From NCBI RefSeq assembly GCF_000189635.1, contig NW_002476420.1, positions 472,625-536,624 on the forward strand: 64,000 nucleotides of DNA, in the 5' to 3' direction. This DNA comes from Tetrahymena thermophila SB210. Taxonomy: Eukaryota > Ciliophora > Oligohymenophorea > Hymenostomatida > Tetrahymenidae. The notes under the pieces were generated by a model that was not told the DNA's origin, ran no database searches, and saw only the letters and a program-made list of their open reading frames with translations. Positions within the stretch are counted from its first letter, which is position 1, and each line of letters opens with the position of its first letter. A program made the translations under genes and the position numbers. Positions 37,113 through 49,211 of the stretch are shown piece by piece.

Positions 37113-39902
37113 TCATGCATTAGCTAAAGGAGTAGAGTACATTTTATCGATTTATTGTTTGAAAACGTTTTTGGCATTATGACGTTGTATTTTCATTGTT
37201 GTGGTCATACAGTTGAGATTGGCCATTGATTCTGGGTGGATGTACAACTTTTTGGCCAATTCAAATCCTGCAAGCTTGTCAGCACGTCCCTACTTTTCAA
37301 GAGAGGCTAAGACAGCTGAAACTATTTCAGGATTTTAACATAGCTCTTCGTATGTACCAGAAATATTCTTTTATTTACCTAAATCTTCAATGAAGGCCTT
37401 TTCTAAAACAGCAATTGCAATACAATAAGATTGAAGAGAGTCTCCATAAACGAAGATTTCTTGAATACCTCTAACTTTTAAGTAAGAGTTTTCTACCTTT
37501 TCAGGAGCAACATATTCACCTTATTGAAGCTTAAAAATGTTTTTCTTTCTATCAATAATTTTTAAAGCTTATGTATGAGGTAAGATCATACCAACATCAC
37601 CAGTGTGTAACCAGCCATCCTTATCAATGGCTTCGTTAGTCTTAGCTAAGTCTTTGAAGTAACCCATAAAGTTACCAGTTCCTCTAAAGCAAATTTCACC
37701 TCTTGGTTGGGGTTCTCCTTTTTCATTCTGATTTATAAGATTTGAAAATTATTAAAGATTTCAATTAAATTATTTTATTTACCTTATCAGTAGAGAAGTA
37801 ATTCATATCGGGTACATCAACAAGCTTATATTCAGCAGCAGCAGTTGGACCACCACAATGACCAGATTCAGGATCTTCAAAGAAAGTAGTGAAGGTAGCA
37901 CCAGTAGATTCAGTTTGACCATAACCTTCAATCATAGGAACACAAGAGATGACTTTCATAAAATCGATGACATCCTTAGAAATAGGAGCAGAAGAAGTAA
38001 CCAAGAAACGGCAACGTCCACCAAAAAGTTATTTAGTCTTTGAAAAAATCAACTTGTCGTAAAGAGCATGAGTGCATTTACCAGTCTTGATTCCTTCAAA
38101 CTTGGTGCTCAAAGCCATGTTTAAGAGGAACTTCTAAACTCCAGTCTACTTTTCAAATTATTAATTAATCAAATCATAGAATCTATTGTAGAGTCTAGGA
38201 ACTGATATGAAGAAAGTGGGCTTAACAACAGCCAAATCATCCTTTAGCTTTTAGACATCACCAGAATAGAAGCTATTATTAATTAGAATATTTAATTAAT
38301 TTTAAATTGAAAATGAATGAATTAATGATTGATTAATTGAATTTTTTAATTATAAGAATAATTTCTTACTAAATCTTAGCACCTTGAGAAAGGACAGCAT
38401 ATACGAAAACTCTTTCAAAGACGTGAGGCATAGGCAAATAACTTTATTTTTAAATGAAAAATCATTAAATTTGTTAATAATACCAAATTTTTTAAATTAA
38501 ATTTAATTATTTATTTATTTAATTATGATTTTATTTTAAATTTTATTTATTATTTTATATGGATTTTGAACATTTATTGCTTTTAATTTGATTTATTTTT
38601 AACTTTTTTTGCTTATTAAATTTTTATGATCAATTTGAATCAGTTTATTTGATAATTTATTTGTTTATGATATTACTCTTTTTTTTTTTTTGGCTATTGG
38701 CTATTCTTTACTTAAACTTTTAAAATTAAATATTAAAATTGAAATAATCTCTTCTTTCTATAATTTTTGTTGCTTCCTAAATCCTTATATTTTTAAATAA
38801 ATTATTTACCTTAAGTGAACATCATCAGGATAAAATTTGACATTAGGGTGGTACTTGAGAGCAGCCAAAACAGAGTTAAAGTTTTAATGAGACATCATAG
38901 CAGCCTTGGGATCACCAGTAGTACCAGAGGTGTAGGAGAAGGTAAGACAGTCAGTTTCCTAAACTTAAACAATGTCCTTAGGGTTGAGCTTACCAATATT
39001 AATAATGGCATCCCAAGAATAGAACTTGACACCTCTTTATTCCATAGCTAGCTTGTCTTCAGGCTTAACATCGTCAATAACAATAATGTTTTTTAAGCTT
39101 CCAATATCAGTAGTCTTAACGAATTGAGAAACAGAAGCTCCAGAAGCAATACAAGTAATAATTCCAGAGTGCTTCAAGCAATAAGTAATATTCTAAGGAC
39201 CTAAAGTGTCGTAAAGTGGGATAGCAACGTGTCCATAACTATTTAATTAGAAATATTAATAAAGTTAATAAGAAACTTAATCTGCAAACTTATTGTTTTT
39301 ATTTAAAATTTTAAAAACATCTTATTTCTTTTTAAAATATTTTCTATTTTTATCTTCTCAAAATAGTGCTTTTTTAAATGTGTTTTATGCAGCCTAATTT
39401 TTTCAATTTTAAGGCTTTTTACTGCTAAAAACTTTAAAAAATGAAGATATTTCTTGAATTATAAGATTTAAAATCCTTATTCAAAACATAATATTTTAAA
39501 AAATAATTACAGCATGTTTGAAACATCGAAAATAGTCCATTCTTCACAGTTTTTAGCAAAGATACCAACCATCTTCAAGCCAGGGAATCTGCTGTCTTCG
39601 TTAGACTCGTAGTAAAGTTTTTCATGAACGATAGCAGAACCAAGGGCACGAGCTAAAGCATTGACTTCATTGTAAGTCTTACCTTCATAAATATTAGTTT
39701 ATTTATTTCTAGTGAAGAGGAATTGCTGATCACCACATGTTTTTACTACTTTAATCCAAGCATCTTGCATGGTCAAAATATCCTTTTCAGGTTGCTTCTT
39801 CAATCCTAAGGCAGAGACGGGAGATCTTCTAATAGAAGTCTCACCTTCCTTCTTTTCTGAACATTCTACTGAGTAGACGAGTTGAGGAGCTTGATTTCCC
39901 AT
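37113..39902 (-). CDS. Long-chain acyl-CoA synthetase, 665 aa, five exons
   Basis: Minus-strand exons 39511-39902, 38810-39238, 38370-38441, 37783-38272 and 37113-37727; introns of 272, 368, 97 and 55 nt join in phase to 666 codons. AMP-binding (ANL) signatures appear in order: [19 protein letters not shown] (P-loop-like motif), [27 protein letters not shown] and [20 protein letters not shown], with a C-terminal [16 protein letters not shown] typical of eukaryotic ACSLs. The enzyme activates long-chain fatty acids with ATP and CoA for beta-oxidation or lipid synthesis; all catalytic motifs are intact. Length matches the family. There is no cleavable signal; the N-terminus MGNQAP could be myristoylated. 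The codons are moderately biased, suggesting good expression. Peroxisomal or ER targeting cannot be decided. Confidence 0.96.
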
Positions 39903-42900
39903 TTGAATTTTAATGTTTTTGCTTTGATATGAAATGGATTTTTTTGACTGTTTGTTATTTATTTATTTGCCAAATTAATTGTTTTTAAATAAATTTTGTT
40001 TATAATTGTGATAGGACTATTAATTTGTTTTACAATATTTTTTATTTGAGTGATAATTACGTAGATGATGATTTTTTTACATTTGTTAATCTTAACATAT
40101 CCAAATTCAATTTATTACATACAAAAACTGTCAACTCCCAAGTAATTTACTATATTTAGTCATATTTGATATAATTTTTACAATAATTATATGCTTTTGT
40201 CAGGAGTAATAGAGCAAATTATAATTTAGCATATTTTACGTCATTCTTTTTTGATGACTTTCTTCGCGTTTTACATAAAGTCACATGTACTTTAAATTAA
40301 TATCAGCTGAGGATATATTGTGATACTTTTAGCTAGAAATTTCTAACACGTTAGTAGGATGGCATTCTTAAACGTTAAAGCGATAAATCTTACAGAGAGT
40401 GAAAAGAGTAAATAGCAAATTGTATGATAAAAATAGAATAGAGAAAATTTCATCTGATCTGATGAGCAGTCTCATAAGAAAATGAATAATAAATATAAAT
40501 TATGAGTCATCTAGTTTATTCTTATATTATAATTTAGTCCCCCTTATAGTCCTTTTAAATTTTAATTATTATTTTATTGCGTACCAACAAAAAGAATAAC
40601 AAGATATATTGATTGATTATTAATAGCTCTATTTTTAATTTCAATTTAGATAGCGTCACATTTGCACATCAACCTATAAGTAATGCATCACATTGTTTAA
40701 ACACTAATTCTTCATCTAATATTATCAGTTCAATTTTTATTTCTAATTTAAATTCTCGTATTTTCATCTAAACAATCTTACTCAATTTAGAAATAATATC
40801 AACTCTCCAGATAAACAATTAATTTTTAAGTTCTATGTAAACAAAAATAATAAAGGAATATCATCAATACGCTAAAAATGTACTTCAATTACTGCTACTT
40901 ATTTTAATATCTTTCTTTAAAGCAAGGGATATTTATCAAAAAATCTTAATAAAAGAGAAAAGGATAAATTATATTTTAAATAAATAAAGAATCAAAAAAA
41001 TAAAAGAAATATCTGTAAAGAAAGCACTTGCAGCAACTAAATATTTTAAATATCGTAAGATTCGTTCTATGTATTAATCAATAAATCAGTCAATCTTTAT
41101 ATCTATCTATCTTGATCGATTCTTGTAACGTGGTAAATATTGAAAGGTAGAAAATTTATTCATAATTTAATTTCATAGAATAATTCATTTCATTCCATCA
41201 AATTTATTGTGACTGAATTTATGTAATTATGCATTGTAATTAATTCAATTTTTGGAAAATTTCTGTTCAAACTTTTTCATAGAACAATAGTTATTTGGCT
41301 CTTTCAGCCACAACTTTTCAATAAAAAATTTTAATTATTTTCATAGTTATTTATTTTCAATACAATTTTACTTATTTAGTTCTATTAAGTGTTCATATTG
41401 CGTAAATTTAATGTATCTAATCAAATATGGATTTTGAATGACATCATTTGCATGTAGTCCGTACACAATTTATGATTAACTTAACATTTCAAGATTAACA
41501 TTTTATTGTAGCTACTTTCATTTATAAAATCTCCTTTTTAAATAATTATTTTCCTAATTTAACAAAATAAATGCTAAAAACAAACTACATTAAATTTATA
41601 ATTTGAACAAATTTTTTTGACAAGATCTAAATTTATCAGATAATTTATGAATATAACTATTACAATCAATTTAAATTTTTGATAAATTTGCAAATGTTGT
41701 GTAATGTAAAATCAGTAATAGATTTTAAAAACTGATTAAAACCGACAAACAATATAAAAGTAAAAGTAAACTAAAAATTTAATTATCTTTCTATTCTAAG
41801 TTTTTTTGTGTTGTTAACAAGTAAAACAAGTTAAAATAAATAATTTTTTATTTCACAAAATTTTTACAAGAAAAGTAAAAAAAGCTTAAAATTATGTGAA
41901 AAAATTTAATTAAGCATTGAAATGATTTTTAATGGTTTTGAATTATAAAAAATTTGAATTATTATCAGAGATATAAAAGAATATGGAATAAAATTATTCG
42001 AAGATCCTTTTTTAATTAATTAGAATAAAGATTTTCCAATCTTTCAATAAATTTCTATTTTAAAAATATTCTAATATTTTAGATTATCATTTGGAAATAT
42101 AATATATAATTAATTAAAAAATATCAAACATATTACAAATGCAAAAAAATTATTCCAATATTTATAGATTTTTTTGAGGATACTACTATGGTAAGAATTT
42201 AAGAATTAGAATATGTATTAATATTCATAGAATAAATAAAAACATTCAAAAAATTTGTATTAGTTTAAATCTCTGATTATTTTTATAATTGTAACTACTT
42301 GATTACTTAGCATTTATTACTTTTGATTTTTTTTTCCCCATATTTGAAATTAAATTTCAAGATTGTTTCAAAATTTTCCAAAATTAATCTAAATTTTGAA
42401 GTAATTTAATTTAATTCTTTTGCTTTTTATCTAAAATGTTTTATATTTTATTATTTAAATAAACCAAAAAATACTAGAAATCATTAGTATTCGTTTTATT
42501 TCTAAAGTCACTTAGATACACAAACAAAATTATATATTTTAATTGAAAAATTTATAATTTTCTATTTTAAATAACTTAGAAGTGTAAAAAACAAATTTAA
42601 TTGAATTTATGCTTTTTTTTTAAATATAAATTTTTTTTTTTGATATGATTTTTGGTTTTTGAATTGATAAATAAGTTTTTATGAATAATAATAAAAATAA
42701 TATTTAAATTTATAAAAACAATAACATCAACTCAAGTAAAATCTTATATTTATAGACATTATTTTGATTAAATAATTTTTATCTTTAAATAACTTGTTTT
42801 AATGAAGATGTTTTTTATTAAATTTAAAATATAGAATTTTATTTTATTTATCAAAATTCTAAGCTTAATAAGAATTAATATTAAGTTAGCATTAAAATCT

Positions 42901-44114
42901 TTAGTCCTTTATTTATTTAATAAAGGATTCTTTTAAAACAAGCAATTAACTAAATTTGTGTAATTTACTGTATTTTTTAATCTAGAAAGTTTGTAATTAA
43001 ACAAGAAATGAAATAAAATATTAAGTAATTTATTAAAAGCAATTTACTTTTAAGATACTCTGCTTATAAAAATTAGTAGGTATCTTAAAAATATGATAAT
43101 TTTCAAATAATTTAGAAATTCACTTGAAATTTATATAAACCAGGAAAGTTAAATTTATTTGATGATTTTTTTGTTGTTGTTGAAATTAAAATTTTTCTTG
43201 AAAAATATTTTTTCTTTGATTGTATATTTAGTTACTTGATATATTTGTAAAATTTCTTAATTAAACATAAATAAATATAAAATATATTAATTAATGTAGT
43301 AAATATTTGTAAAATTCTTTGGATGACCACAAAATAATACTTTTATTTAAATCTTCAATAAAGTATTTAAGAATGATTAAACTAACTTTAACCTAAAATT
43401 TCATAATAGAAGTAATTTTATCCACTAAGTCTAACATTTATAGCTAAATTAACAAAAATAAAATACAAATTGTAATTTTCAAATATTTCTTATCATTTAA
43501 AAATCTATTTTATCAAAAAAATATAAGAATAAAAGAATATTTTAAGAAAGAAATATAAATTATTATATAAATAAATTAATTAGCAAATAAATAATCTATA
43601 TTAAATTTTAAATTTTAAATTTCAAATTTTTCTTTCTGACTTATTATTTCTAATTTACAAGAAAATTTTTAATATATAAAAAATTTTATTATCCTCAACC
43701 AGAATATAAAAACAAAAGTAATACTTTTTAGATATATTTTTTTTCTATTTTACAGTAATTTATTACTTATTGTAAGTTTTAGATCATTTTTTTTATTAAA
43801 AAAAGCTAAATTTTGCATTTAATTTATATTAAAAAATGATTTTTTTAAGCATTTATTTAATTAGTTTATAGAATAAGTGTTATAAAAATATAAAGTAGAA
43901 AATTAAAGCAGCCAAAAATAAATTTATATTTTGTTTGAAAGACTTTATCTGTTGATTATAATAAATAATTAAAAAGAAGATTAGGAACGCCTATTTATCA
44001 ATAGGCAAGCGTAGATTAGGGATTAAAACGCATATATTCTGCTAAATTAATAATAAATGATAACTTAATTATAAGAAATAAATAAAAAAAATCTAAATCA
44101 AAGTGAGTAAAAAC
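39903..44114. other. Long AT-rich spacer (4.2 kb), nothing recognised
   Basis: Divergent spacer between the acyl-CoA synthetase and the aspartyl-protease-like gene. The part from 40100 to 40500 is less monotonous and may be promoter; 41150-43950 is extremely AT-rich. A small inverted repeat (GCCTAT...ATAGGC) sits at 43991-44008, just upstream of the next gene. I found no gene, but short exons of a very AT-rich gene could be missed. Confidence 0.5.
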
Positions 44115-45356
44115 ATGAATTTGATATACCCCTTTTTGTTTATTAGCTCAATCGTTTGCGAAGGCATATTACAAATGGAAATACTTGGTGATGAAAACAC
44201 TTAAAGTAATTCAAATAAAATTACATTATTACTTGGAACTCCACCTGTTAGCTAGTAAATATTAGCCTAGTTTGATTTGTCAGACTCTTCAGATCTTGGA
44301 CAGTTTATTATAGACTCTAGCATATAGGCAAACGATCCAGAGTTTTATGAAAACTAAGTATAACCTTATGGGCTCACGTTGTATAATATGCACTCAAGTT
44401 CTACAGCTTAAATTGGAGAAAGCTATTAATCTAATACTGTTTATGGTGGATATTTTGTTGGAAACATTGTTTAAGATGTTATAAAAATAGGAGATAAATA
44501 ATTTAAATACTCATTTCCTTGTGTTGTAAATGATCCTTCAAGATTACCATTCTCATTTTTAAATGGGAGAGTACTCTTTAATAGAAAGGATAAAAATTAT
44601 TTTGATTATATGAAGGAGCAAGACATAATTTAAAGCAGTGATTATTTGTTGTAAAAAACCTAACAGCAAAAATAAAAAATTGATATAGTCTACGACTTAG
44701 ACAGAAATAATAATCCAATTTTTAACTCTCCTGAAGATTCTTTGGTAGGTAGTAACTTATTTAATCTCAAAATATATGGAGTGTATGCAAATAATTAAGA
44801 TATTACTGATAAATTAAAACATAGAATAGTCAACTTTGATCCTGTTGATATATCTACAAATTACTTGTACGTCCCTTAAGAGATTTATTAAATGTATTTT
44901 TAAAGTATATTTCAATATGATTTTTCAAAATGTGAAAATTGCAAATGTTAGATTACAGAAAATTTACCTACCTTTAAATTGGTTTCACAAGAGTATATAT
45001 TTGATATTACCCCAAGTATGTATACTTACTATTAAACATAATAAACACCTGATGGAAAAATATATGGTTAATGTTAAATAAATGTAATGAATTATGGTTA
45101 TTACAATTTTGCTTCTTAATTATTAAAATATGCCAATGCCAAAATATTATTTTCAAAAGAAAATAATTCACTAAGAATTAATGGAATTAAAACAGTTTAA
45201 CACCTGAATTTGAAATCCCTTATTGTTATATTCTCTTCCTTTAACTCTGTAGTTTTTACATTTTTAGTGTTTACTGCTTTTTATTTAATTAATAAATAAA
45301 AATAATTGAAAGGAGAAGTGTCAATCAGATATAATGCTAAATATAAAACGCTATGA
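44115..45356 (+). CDS. Membrane-anchored aspartyl-protease-like protein, probably inactive, 413 aa
   Basis: Single exon ending in TGA. An N-terminal signal peptide (MNLIYPFLFISSIVCEG) is followed by a pepsin-fold-like ectodomain and, near the C-terminus, one hydrophobic span (LIVIFSSFNSVVFTFLVF) with a short basic cytosolic tail. Pepsin-like cues: a start resembling the first active-site strand (ILAQFDLSDSSDLGQFIID), a flap-like QPYGLTLYNMHSSST...GGYF segment, and STNYLYVPQEIY, which aligns with the strand after the second catalytic Asp. Both DTG/DSG triads appear altered (DLS and DIS), so proteolysis is doubtful and the protein may be a binding or structural relative. Ciliates have large families of such single-span aspartyl-protease relatives. 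Cysteines CENCKC form one cluster. Confidence 0.72.
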
Positions 45357-45648
45357 AATAAAATAATAATCTTTTTATTTTATTTTTATATTACTTATTG
45401 TTATTTTTATTCTTAAAATATTCTAATCATTTCATCTAATTTAAATAGCAATAAAAAAATTAAGTTATTATTATTTTTCTTACATTTATTCAAATATGAG
45501 ATTTTTATTTATTGAATGAGTAAAAATAAGATATAAAATTAAATAAATATATTGATTGATATCATTTTATTATAGAATGAGCTTTTTAAATGTATTAATT
45601 TTTATTTATTAAATTTTCAAAAATTAAATTCACACTTTAAAGACATTA

Positions 45649-47928
45649 TCATGAATTTTTAGAGTTTAGATACTAATTAGCATAATTGAATAGCACTGAT
45701 GAAATTATACTAGCTAATGCTACAAGCAAACTTTGAAGGACTATTGGTGTTACTGTTATTCCTAAGAATTTAAAAGGATAATTTTACTAATCAAATTACA
45801 CTTCATCTATAATTTATTAATAGTACTCTAAAAGATCTTATAAATATTCCTTAATACTCTAATTTTCCTCTAAATTTTATTTGGCTATTTACAAACCTTT
45901 GTTGTACAAAAAATTATTTGAAATCTTTCCTTTGTTGATGTAAGAATCTTAAACTAGTAAAAGATCTTGAACGTAGATTTTATTATTATAAAGATTTGTA
46001 ATTTAATCTGTAAAAGTTTGATTCAGATTAGCTCCCCAAAAAAGCACAAAGCAAACAATAATAATCATGAGGATTGAATCAAATCCTATTTCAACAATAA
46101 TAACTATATTAATATTCATCACTTTAAAATAAGATAAAACTATTAGCAGCAAGCAAGCAAAAGCATATAATGCCATCACTGCTATTAAAATTTCAACTCT
46201 AAGTGAATAGGATTTACCATATGCCATAATTGATTTTCGTAGAATTGACCAACCTTTTAAACTTTCTTTTTTTAAAATATTAATAGTCGGTAAAACCTTC
46301 GATATGTTTGTGTCTCCTATCTTTCTAGGAATAAGCATATAAGATAATTCTTGTAGGATAGTTAGCTTTTATTTAAAAAAAAATAAATAAGCTTTTTAAG
46401 AAAGAAATTTAAATATTTATAATAAATAATTCAAAAACAAAAGCTTTAAAATGTTTTCTAAATATTAAATTACTTTTCTATGGAGATCTGATAAGCCAAA
46501 GCTCATTTGAAGAAAAATAGCAGAATATAGTGTCTAGACTTATAATGAAAGGATAATATTTATTGCAATTTCATTCCAATACATTCCCAAAACAGAAGAA
46601 GAAAATGATATAATCAAAGCACATATTAAAGGAAGTAATCCTCTTATCACAGATAGTAGTAAAATTAAATTTTTAAGAGCTACTCTTTTTGAAGAATATG
46701 ATTTTTAATACAAGCTAATCAGAAAATGGATAATAGTGTAACCATCGTAGCATTATTAGTTTGTTTATATCCCTATTGGATCAGGCTTTTTATGTGTTTT
46801 CCTAAAATTAAATTATTCTTCCATTTTTAATCTACTATTTTCAATTTAATCACTTGTTTTTTTTGAAGGTTCTACCATTAATTATATAAAAAATAGGTTA
46901 GGATCAGTGTCAAAGAACCTTTAAGTGTAATAAACCTGCTCATATATAATCTATTATTTTAAAATTAAAATACTTTTTAATACAAAAATAATTTGTTTAT
47001 TAAAAATATAATCTATCTACTTTTTCTGTTTACTAACTCCAATCTTATAAAAAAAGATCATACATTAAATCTTCAATTTTTATTTGAGTCTATTTATAAA
47101 TTTTAATTTTTAAAGGGTCAAATGTTGCATATTTGGTAGAAATCTGAAAACACCTAAACACTACCACCACTAATAAAGTTGAAAAGTAAACCGCTTAGTT
47201 TATTGTTGAATTAGTGAAAGTGAAGTAGAACAAAATAGTAACAATACTCATCAAATAATTCACAAGTTAGAGATAAACAGATCTTGATCTACCTATGAAT
47301 TAAAGATTTCTACTTAAGTACTTTCCCCTTAAACTAGTTAAAATGGCAGTAAAAGGACCAAGAATAATAAAATATAAGAAATGATAAATGAAAAATTCAA
47401 AAAATTGTCTCTTCCTAAAGATCATATTATAGCTTTTTAAATTTTTTATATCTATTGAATATTTGATTAATTTAGCTTCTTCCTTTTCTTCTTGATCTTC
47501 TTCAAAATAATTATCTTCCAAGTGCATTGTTCGAGAAGTTTTGTATGAAAGAAAATTATTTTTTGCTATTTCAGTTTGATTATTCATTGGTGATGGTTTT
47601 TATTCTATTTAAATTTTTACATTTTCTTCTTTGCTTAAAATTTAATATTATTTTTATTGATTCCTACAATAAGTTTCATCAATTTCACCACCATATATTT
47701 CAGAATCTTAAATATCCTTTTATTTTAATCCACTCGCTTATACTCTTGGCTAAGTATTCAATTACTGTTTATAATCTGATTAGGAAAGCAAATCTTATTC
47801 TTTATATTAAAATAACTGTATTATATTATTATAAGTTTTAATCTTTAGAATTTACCAACTTTTTGTTTTTGTTAACTTTGCTAATCACTTTTACATGAAT
47901 ATAATTCGAGTTCTTTTTAAGAGCTCAT
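45649..47928 (-). CDS. Multi-pass membrane protein, copy A, 681 aa, four exons
   Basis: Minus-strand exons 47856-47928, 47021-47799, 46474-46950 and 45649-46365; introns of 56, 70 and 108 nt join in phase to 682 codons. The N-terminal 130 residues are hydrophilic and Q/E-rich. Then follow about seven to eight hydrophobic spans, among them FFIYHFLYFIILGPFTAIL, LMSIVTILFYFTF, VALKNLILLLSVIRGLLPL, ILIAVMALYAFACLLLIVL, INIVIIVEIGFDSILMIII and a last one before the C-terminal NYANQYLNSKNS. Between the last spans lies a long Q/N/E-rich hydrophilic loop. I do not recognise a family. A near-identical gene, copy B, lies 3.56 kb downstream in the same orientation. The acceptor of intron 1 could also be 6 nt later, removing two residues. 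Confidence 0.82.
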
Positions 47929-49211
47929 AAATAAATAGATTAAATAATTGATTTTTTGATTATTAAAATACTGACAAAATAATTCATTGATTGATTATTC
48001 TTATTATTTACTTTTTAATTAAATACCTAAAATATCCAATTTTATTATCTATCTTTACTGATAGATTTTAAATTTATAATTTTACAAGAATTTAATTTAT
48101 ACTTATGTATCAACAGCTATAAAAATAGACCAAATGATTAGCAACAAATATTAAATAAGCTGAAATGCTGAAAATTATACTATTTATAATTAAGGATAAA
48201 TAATGCACTTTTAATAATCCTAATATTAAGTATATAGAATTTAATGTAATAAAAATATATTTAGAGTTTATTGAAAAAATAAAGTATTATTAATGAAACG
48301 TATTAGATTATTTATTGTATCATTGAAATTTACAAAAAGTAATAAAAATAATTTGTTTTTATATAAAATACAAGTAAAAACTGAACTTTGGTTTTTTATT
48401 TTTTACAAAAGCATTTTAATTATGGCTATGATGATGAATAAAAGGCACAAGCTGCAAACTTTTTTATTTCAAAAATTTATTTCCTCAATAAATATCATAT
48501 AATAGATAGGGGTAATTATAATCAAACCCACCTTTTTTATACTCAAAATAACTAGTTTTTAAGTATTTAAACCATATTAAAATTTTTTTAAAAACAAGCC
48601 TTAATATATGAACCTACCTTTACAATAATTCTAAGATTGAAAAAAATAAATATTAAATTTATTTTTAATCATTTACATTAATTTTATAAAATATTTATTT
48701 TATTATTTTTGAGATAAACTTTCTGATTTAAAAAATATAAAGGATTTTATTTATAAATAATTTTTTTTAAAAGTAAAAATTTTGACAGTATGCTTTGCTT
48801 AATAATTTTATTGATTTCAAATAATATTGTTAAATATATTGAATATTTTATTATCTTTTTATTGATAAAAAAATTATTATTAATTTGCATATATATTACT
48901 CTTTTTCCTACTTTTTGTAGACTGGGATCACATTAAAAATATTTGATATATTTTAGAATTACTCTTAACAGTATTAACCCTAGATTTTGATCACTGCTAC
49001 TGCAATCAAACCTCAATTTATTGGGGAAAATTAATGATTTAGGGTTGATTTTCATTTAGGATTTCAGTAAGATTGAGTTTATTTTTTTGACAGTTAATAA
49101 TTTTTGCTTAACAAATATTAAATACAATAAAACTAACTTAATTGGATAATTTTATTTTATTTAAATTTTTTATATTTTAAATAATATTAATAAAACATAT
49201 TAAAGACATAA
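47929..49211. other. AT-rich spacer between the duplicated membrane genes
   Basis: Upstream region of copy A and 3' flank of copy B. A short open frame at 48293-48502 lacks any coding character. Similarity to the other copy stops at the gene edges. Confidence 0.6.

Noticed and set aside
48293..48502. 69-codon open frame between the duplicated membrane genes
   Set aside because: Low-complexity hydrophobic/basic translation, no leader or conservation in the other copy's flank.
48974..49050. Imperfect inverted pair AACCCTAGATT and GATTTAGGGTT
   Set aside because: Mismatched, widely spaced and in AT-rich spacer; not telomeric sequence for a ciliate with CCCCAA repeats.
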